Assembly: GCA_020747065.1 (NCBI GenBank)
Contig: JAGMVK010000018.1
Coordinates: 124,001 to 188,000, forward strand
Direction of reading: 5' to 3'
DNA length: 64,000 nucleotides
Origin: Cadophora sp. MPI-SDFR-AT-0126
Lineage: Eukaryota; Ascomycota; Leotiomycetes; Helotiales; Ploettnerulaceae
Part shown: positions 57,994 to 64,000 of the stretch, one piece after another
Position numbering within the stretch: position 1 is the first letter of the stretch
How the letters are laid out: every line of letters starts with the position of its first letter
Notes under the pieces: model-generated
What the model was told of the DNA's origin: nothing
What the model saw: the letters and a program-made list of their open reading frames with translations, nothing else
The model's database searches: none
Made by a program: the position numbers and the translations under genes

Positions 57994-58306
57994 GTGGGAA
58001 GGTCGCCAATGGAACAGCTCTACCTCCGTCTTGTATACAATTCTCAACAAGTAATCCATATTTCGCTGTTTGAATACCTCATTTCCAGACTGGATCTGCT
58101 GGCATGAGTGAAGACTGCTTGAGAGCTAGTGTCTGGGCCCCCGAAAACGCAATGGAGAACGGCAGCCTTCCCGTGCTTATCTGGATTTATGGCTGCGCTT
58201 TCGTAACCGGGGGAGTTGACGTGGAATGGCAAAATCTAGCACAATGGGTTCAAAGAACGAAAGGACATATAGTAGTAGCAATCAAGTAAGTATAGGTATC
58301 GACTGT

Positions 58307-59573
58307 TTATGCCTTGATATATGGAGACTCATACGGAGCCTCAGCTTGAGGTGTAATACGAGCCAAATGACGTCTCTCCCCAGTGGACCAGTCAAGTGTT
58401 GCTGAATGGACAGTGACACGATTCTGCTTTTATCAGTACTGAGAACCAACAGTGAGTCTTGCACTTACATCCCAAACCACCACCGTCTTTGGTGCCCACT
58501 TCACGCGAACTTGGTAATCGATACCCCTTGCAATGTGAGCGAACAAGAACTGCAATAAAGCATCAGATTCCTCCTTCTTGAGACCAAGGATACTTCGCGT
58601 AACTGGGCATTTGGTCAGTCCAATCCAATGAAACACTATCGATCGCCAACACTTACATCCGGGATTAACAAAAAGTGCCTTCTCTCCAGTCGCCGGATGT
58701 GTCCTGATGATAGGATGCTCATTCTTCACCGGTTCACGTCTTACCACACCGCCCCTGTCTCGACTGAATTGTGCTTGTTCGAAACCAGAATGAACAGCCT
58801 TCAACCCATGTAGTCTCTCTTTTAATGGCTCAGAGAGCCGATTGTATGCCTCAACCTGATTGGTGAAAAGTGTATCGCCACCTTCTTCTGGCCCATCGAA
58901 GATGTACAAGAAGGTTGTTCCTGGAGGTTGGGCTTCGTAGGTCACATCCGAGTGCCAACTCACACTACTATTGCGACCGGCTAGGAAAGAATCAAACTCG
59001 CTGGTTCCTGGCTTTCCATATCGATGCACGATGTGGAGCTCAGGGAAGCCTTCTGGCGAGCCAGATGTAGGATGGATGTGATGGCGTCCAAAATAGTTTC
59101 CGAAGTCCAGAGCTAGATCCAAGGGAAGATCGGCGAAGTTTTGGTCTCGAAATGCAACGACTTTGCGTTGAGCAACCAAGAGGGCAAGCTGGTCCTTTCC
59201 TTTGGCCGACAGCTGGCTGAGCTGTATGCCAGTGACTTCTGAGCCGGTTGTTGGGGTAAGTTTCTTGATCTTGCTGCCTTCGGACAACAGGTCTTTGAAT
59301 GTTGAGTCTGCATTCAATCCATGTTCGACGTGTACGAATGGCTCCAGGGCGGGGTACTTTTGGCCATGATTCCAGGTTGGAAGATACACGGGGTACTACG
59401 GCTGTGAGTGTGGGATTTCAATGCCATGAGGTAATACGTACTGAAGCATCTGTTTTCCCACCCTCCTCCTCGATCTGACGCTTTACCTTGATTGTTTCTT
59501 TGTCTTTGATCGATATTTTCTCAAATGCCACTTCTGGGACATCTTCAGCAAGTTGCTGAACAGAGGGTGCCAT
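58307..59573 (-). CDS. TauD-type alpha-ketoglutarate-dependent dioxygenase (sulfonate/taurine type)
   Basis: Four exons, 59573..59442, 59395..58657, 58602..58469 and 58423..58307, give 1122 nt and 373 residues, all in frame. The fold is the TauD/TfdA family (PF02668): GSEVTGIQLSQLSAKGKDQL, VVAFRDQNFADLPLDLALDF, HPTSGSPEGFPELHIV, the iron-binding pair in WHSDVTYE (His192, Asp194), GGDTLFTNQVEAYNRLSEPL, and the distal His341 in VTVHSATLDW with downstream Arg for 2-oxoglutarate. Length and layout resemble yeast sulfonate dioxygenase, which frees sulfite from sulfonates, but 2,4-D/other acid substrates are possible in the family. It lies 0.8 kb from a MUP1-like permease on the same strand. Confidence 0.87.
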
Positions 59574-60342
59574 GATGGCGAAGGAATGTTTTGAGTTTTG
59601 GTGGTGATGTAATTTTCAATGTGAGACGGTGAGGTGTCGAGGAAGGTAGTTACGATGGTGTTCAACTTAACATTCCTATCTTCGGCTCCTTCTTATACAT
59701 TAACCAGCTGATGTGATGTTCTAGTCTTGATCTTCAGACTTGCCTGGGCGAGTGGTGTCATCTTTGATACATGATTTCGCCATCTCCACCACAATCCATG
59801 GAAACGGCATGCCTTAAAGCCTCCAGACCTTTCAATTGATGGAGTTAAACTTTCCCGACTATGTCCGTCGTCTATTTCTGGTATAGTACCGCATCTTTCA
59901 ACGCCCATCAGCGGGAAAACGGCCTGCCAAGGGCAGCAAGTGATCGGTACAGTCCAAAAGCACGTCTACCAGAACTTGTGCCAATCAGAGCATAAACCTG
60001 GATCATTCACTACTTATCATCCATTGATATGTTGTGGATACCATTCATTATCTGGGGATATGTCGCTGCTTTCTTAATCGAGGGGATGATGTGCTTTCCC
60101 TTCAAATTGCACAACGGCCATAAGCGAATGGCAACAAATCACGCGGGCCTCTTCCGAGTCGTCGCCATATGTCCCCCGCATTTCAAATTGCTGTCAATAG
60201 CAGCTACTGGTTCCAACTTGGGAGGATAAGATAAGATCAAAAGCGATTATTAGCAAATGATCATTATTAATTCTATCAACGGCAGGAAACAAAACAAGGC
60301 CTTCCATAGTATTCGCGATACCCCAGTAATCGAAAAGCAGGA
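59574..60342. other. Intergenic, no supported gene
   Basis: About 770 bp between the two minus-strand genes. Small frames (59693-59908, 60029-60229) have no motif. It should hold the dioxygenase promoter and the permease 3 prime end. Confidence 0.55.
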
Positions 60343-62159
60343 TTACTCCACCTTTGGCCTCTTTACAAAAGCGTTGTGAGTCCAACCATCTGTTCCGATA
60401 ATATTCTCGCGTACCAGCTCGTATTTCCCAATTCTCGGGAGGATCTGTGCCCAGACAACCCAGTAGATAGCGCCGACGACGAAAATACCAATGCCCACCA
60501 CGCAGTGAAGCCAGTATGGCAGATGATCGTACACGTTCTGCCCAGCATCTGGAGGAACGTATGGGGCGATGACGAGAAAGAGGTTGGCCAAAAGGAAAAA
60601 TATCGCAACGGGAAGAGTGGCTTTGAATGGAGGTGCCCATTGCTCTGGATTGCGGTTGGGCGAGAAGGGTTTGAGATAAAGTCGGATGAGTGCGATAGCA
60701 ACAAAGACGTTGACAATTGACAGTGGGTATGAGATGACACTATTTCCGGGTCAGTAAATAGAAGGTAACTGACCTTGAGTAGGCTTACTTAAGGATGAAG
60801 TTGTATGCATCTCCCGGAGGTGGGGCCAGCATGGTGATGACAGACACGAGCCAGTGCTCGAAAAGACCCACGAACGGAGCATTGAGTGGCTTGTTGCTAG
60901 ACCAGAAGCGGGAGAAGGGTAGGATACCTTCACGGCCGATTTCCTGAACCACTTTCTCATCGTTAGCTTTGCCTTGCTAAAAACAGAAGTTTTCTTACAT
61001 CTTCCTTGGGAGAAAATAACACTCAAGACATTCCCAAATGCTGACAATGCAACGAATACAGAAAGTGCCCGCTCAGCCTTCTCACCCATGACGTTGCGGA
61101 AGAATGAGGCTGCCAAGATGCGTCCGGAACTGACGATCTCATCTTTTGGAACGGCAGCGAAGTATGCAATGTTAACAAGGATGTATAGTATTGATACCAG
61201 AGTTAGAGCAGCTGGGAGTGCAATCTTCAGCGTCTTGACGGGATTCTTGGTTTCTGCAAGTGCGTAGTTGGCATTTGAATAACCGATCAAACTCCAGATG
61301 ACGTTGTATAATGCAGTCACGATGCCGTACCTATGAATAGTTAGCTATGCTAGATGGAAACTTAGATTGTTCCAACACTCACGCGCTGGCAGTTGTCCCC
61401 TCAAAAGCATTGGTGAAGTTTTTTGGCTTTTCATCAATCTTCAGATGCCCACCCAAAGCGACGAATCCAGCAACCACAATAATCAGCATGATAGAGAGCT
61501 TGATTATCCCGAGGGCATTTTGCAGTCTCACTCCCCATTTCAGAGCTAAGCCATGTATCAAGAATGCGGTAGTGATGCATGCCAGTCCAATGCCTCTCTG
61601 ATTCCATCTCGTGACCTCCACATTTGCAGCGTGCAAGATGTACTCTCCGAAGATGACGGAATTTCCTCCCGCCCAACCCAACAGCATCACCCAAGAGGCG
61701 TACATGGCTGTAGCAAGAAATTTGGGCCGAGTAAAAACATATTCGAGGTAATTCTTCTCGCCTCCATTCCGAGGTAAGCCCGTTCCAAACTCGAGGTAGA
61801 CAGCCGCACCAGCGAATGCGATGACGATTCCAACCACCCAGATGAAGAGCGAAAGCCCAACTGAGCCGGAGAGTGAGACAATGGAAGATGGTGTTGCAAA
61901 AATGCCCGTTCCCACCATGCGGTTGAAAATCAAGAAGATAGCACTGGCAAGTCCAAGTTGGCGACGCTCCGGGCTGGTGATATATGCCTCAACTTCTGGT
62001 CATGACGGTCAGTTGCTGTTGAGAGAGAAGTGCTACACAAGACCACGTACCTCCATTTCCATCAACGATGCGATCTCCATGATCTTTCCTGTCACTGCTG
62101 CTGCTGTTTGCCGGAGGAGACACTCCTCCATCTCTCGCAAACACTGTCTTCTCCGCCAT
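60343..62159 (-). CDS. MUP1-like high-affinity methionine/amino-acid permease
   Basis: Five exons, 62159..62051, 61995..61383, 61330..60999, 60951..60789 and 60739..60343, sum to 1614 nt and 537 residues. The intron between exons 3 and 4 (gtaaga..gagaaag, 47 bp with a ctaac branch site) was placed to keep the frame. After a hydrophilic tail come about 12 hydrophobic segments. Landmarks of the LAT/MUP branch of the APC superfamily: FNRMVGTGIFATPSSIVSLS, EFGTGLPRNGGEKNYLEYVF, YASWVMLLGWAGGNSVIFGE, WSLIGYSNANYALAETKNPV and LVQEIGREGILPFSRFWSSN. Fungal relatives import methionine. Its closeness to the TauD dioxygenase suggests a role in sulfur acquisition (inference). Confidence 0.88.
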
Positions 62160-62883
62160 TGCTCTGTAGTGACTGGTCAGGTGACTTGCTGTTGATGAAT
62201 AAAATCAAAGTATACGCATGAACAAAAATTTTGAATGGGTTGTGTGCACTCAGACCCACAACGGTGACGGCTTAGTAAAAACTAAGTAACGACCGGCTTG
62301 GAAATATCCAAGCTATGGAAAAGACCCAGATGGCCATCGACTCACAGCGAAAACATGCATATTTATCAATCGGCCAGCTGCATCCAAACCAAAATTTTCC
62401 ACAGGCGATGCTATTGCAACATTCTAGGATATATATTCGTCATCTACGCTTCAAGGTATTAGTCTTGGTACAGAAAATCTCGATCAAGCGAACTTTTAGA
62501 AGTCTGATGTTGTTCGGTCCTGTTACGTTATTGGTTCCACTACGGACCGAACCGAGAGACGGTCGAAATGTCGTGCTCGGAACTCTCCCTCGCCACTGGA
62601 TACCGCCAAAGGCCCAAGGAAAAAATATTCAATAATCTCATCAGCTCTTCCGAGTCAACCCATTCCGCAAAGCCTCCTTTTGCGGATATCGTCGGGTACG
62701 GAACTTCTAGAAGCCCGCCACAATGACACAGTAAACACCTATCCGAGTAAGCAAATTTTACTACCTTCCTCGTTGTCTCGCCGTCGCCGAAAGCACGAGC
62801 TTCGACATCGTCAAGGCTCAAAATCCTTCGGCTAGAAGCTTACCACCTTCCCATACTATCCTGCCATGCCCGGTTCTCACGCC
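62160..62883. other. Intergenic region, no supported gene
   Basis: Contains the permease promoter. Frames at 62315-62635 and 62540-62821 overlap on opposite strands and show no motif. Confidence 0.5.
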
Positions 62884-64000
62884 TCAAAGTCGGTGTTCCT
62901 TAATACATACAGCCGCCAAGAGAGCGACAGTAGACCCGATTAGCGATACTCCTGTTTGATGTCAGCACGCCATGCAATGAGGCAATCCGTCTGACAGTCT
63001 CACCATGTGTGTACGTGAGACAACGAACATATGCCTCGGTGACAAGTTGGCCAAGACGCCCTTCCAGAGACCGCACGTATTCAATATCTGACAGCGCCTT
63101 GGAGATAATCTGCACTATGCTTAGCATCAATATCATCATACGGCCGGGCAATTTCTATACCTGATCCATCCCATCCATGCCCTCTAGTGATATCTGCAGC
63201 TGTTTTCGTAAAGTGCCCTGTAGGACAGCGGCAGCGATGCTGAGACCTCCAACCATTCCGATGTTGGAACTGAGATATAATCCGGAACTTGCAATGGCCA
63301 TTTGGCTGGGATCTACACCTGCGGTGAGAGCAATGAAAGTCACACCAAGAGCGATTCCATTTCCGAAGCCGCCCGGAACGATGTAGAGCGACTCTAGGAA
63401 GGAGGTATGACCGTGCCAACGTGCTAGCATCAAAGTGTACGACATAGTAGCAAAGATGGCGCCCAAGATGGAAACACATTTATATCTTCCTGTTCTGGGT
63501 GATGTTAGTTGCAGTCTGCATTGGGGGAGGATAGGCCGTACTTCCGAATGATGTACCCTGTAAGAAGTCCCCCAACACAATTCCCAAGGACGGATGGCAT
63601 CAAGTGCGCTCCAGCGTTCGTCAAAGTGGCATGTGCTGTTATCTGAAAGTATATAGGAACTAACATCATCATCTGTCGATCGTCAGATCTCCACCCTTGT
63701 CCCGCTGTGTAACACTTACAGCTCCTTGTGCACCAGTCTGGAAACAAAGATTGATATACGACGTAATCACATCTCGATTCAACAAGAGCCTCAATGGAAA
63801 TATAGGCTCTTTTGCGAAAAACCCTTCCATAAGCACGAACAAACTCAGGCTTGCCGTCGATGCTGAAAATAGCCCCAATAGCGTCGGATCCGTCCATGGC
63901 ATTCTCTGCCCACCTAAATCTAGAACCAAGAGTCCGCAAACAATCGATAGAGATAGAAATATTGCGCCGAGAAAGTCGATACGTTTCAATTTCGAGACTT
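62884..64000 (-). CDS. DHA2-type MFS transporter, C-terminal half (runs off right edge)
   Basis: Exons 64000..63720, 63672..63542, 63494..63161, 63109..63004 and 62951..62884 join in frame across four introns of 47-52 bp. The visible part begins with KRIDFLGAIFLSLSIVCGLL, typical of the segment after helix 6-7 in 14-helix drug:proton antiporters. It continues with MMLVPIYFQITAHATLTNAG, GGLLTGYIIRKTGRYKCVS, LESLYIVPGGFGNGIALGVT and a hydrophobic last helix (VSLIGSTVALLAAVCIKEHR). The substrate is not predictable; fungal relatives export drugs or move basic amino acids into the vacuole. The first half lies outside the window. Confidence 0.82.

Larger units (their letters stand above)
54656..58288 (+). 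pseudogene. Type-B carboxylesterase gene split by a hAT transposon
   Basis: The left part (54659-54909) encodes a signal peptide-like start (FVKRLVAVTLVAALAPAYAS) and the carboxylesterase opening LTIQGGVSSSTPKVV-stop-FLGTPYAKSPLGDLRFAPPE. The right part (57994-58288) continues VANGTALPPSCIQF and, after a probable intron, SAGMSEDCLRASVWAPENA, LPVLIWIYGCAFVTGGVDVE and WVQRTKGHIVVAI. The two parts meet at the 8-bp target duplication of the inserted element, and the pre-insertion frame was continuous there. A stop (TAA, Gln expected) already lies in the left part, and nothing beyond 58288 is recognisable, so the Ser-His-Glu catalytic region is missing. The expected family GGGF motif reads YGCAF here. 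Confidence 0.8.

Noticed and set aside
59390..59402. Apparent in-frame TAG at the start of exon 2 of the TauD gene
   Set aside because: Using the acceptor gccgtag instead of cacag puts the TAG inside the intron and restores the frame.
60952..60998. Apparent frame shift in the permease gene
   Set aside because: A 47-bp intron with GT donor, ctaac branch site and AG acceptor removes it and restores a conserved family motif.

Overview
This window comes from a filamentous ascomycete, most likely Leotiomycetes or a close relative (inferred from gene style, not from a marker gene). The genes carry short introns of about 45-200 bp with fungal GT..CTAAC/CTGAC..AG signals. The families are typical of such fungi: HET domain, Zn2Cys6 regulator, PTH11-like rhodopsin-domain membrane protein, secreted large-subunit catalase, TRI12 and DHA2 transporters, GH106 and GH35. 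Long AT-rich stretches full of TAG/TAA codons have the look of repeat-induced point mutation (RIP, CpA to TpA).

Layout. 0-3 kb: the N-terminal part of a HET-domain gene and an intact five-exon arrestin-like gene. 3-19 kb: a nested transposon block. A DDE transposase relic is cut by a decayed Ty3/gypsy-type LTR retrotransposon (5318-17410), and a solo LTR lies at 18246-18521. 19.7-32.3 kb: a gene island with a TRI12-type MFS transporter, a divergent Zn2Cys6 regulator, an 11-exon GH106 rhamnosidase-like gene and a divergent GH35/DUF5597 galactosidase-like gene. 32.3-41.9 kb: an AT-rich transposon graveyard holding an 1834-bp Fot1/pogo-type element with 44-bp terminal inverted repeats. 42-48.2 kb: a rhodopsin-domain gene, unknown gene fragments, a hairpin repeat and a catalase gene broken by one stop codon. 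48.6-58.3 kb: a decay zone with relics of a TauD gene, an LRR/RNI-like gene and a carboxylesterase gene, two hAT transposons and a hAT-type MITE. 58.3-64 kb: three intact-looking minus-strand genes, namely a TauD-type dioxygenase, a MUP1-like amino-acid permease and a DHA2-type MFS transporter that runs off the right edge.

Functional reading (inference). The GH106/GH35 pair shares an 848-bp divergent promoter region with two CreA-like motifs and would suit release of rhamnose and galactose from plant or gum polysaccharide. The neighbouring regulator and transporter may belong to the same locus. The TauD oxygenase and MUP1-like permease next to each other suggest sulfur scavenging (sulfonate sulfur and methionine uptake).

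The clearest unexplained structures are mobile elements defined here by their ends and target duplications: (1) two 215-bp copies of a MITE (4204-4418, 39335-39549) with 5-bp duplications AAAAG and GTAAT; (2) a 462-bp hAT-type MITE (49365-49826) with duplication TTCGAAAC and AGTAG-rich arms; (3) a 3084-bp hAT element (54910-57993) with duplication GTGGGAAG inside the carboxylesterase gene. Several stop codons in otherwise readable host genes are of the kind RIP makes, suggesting decay spreading outward from the repeats.
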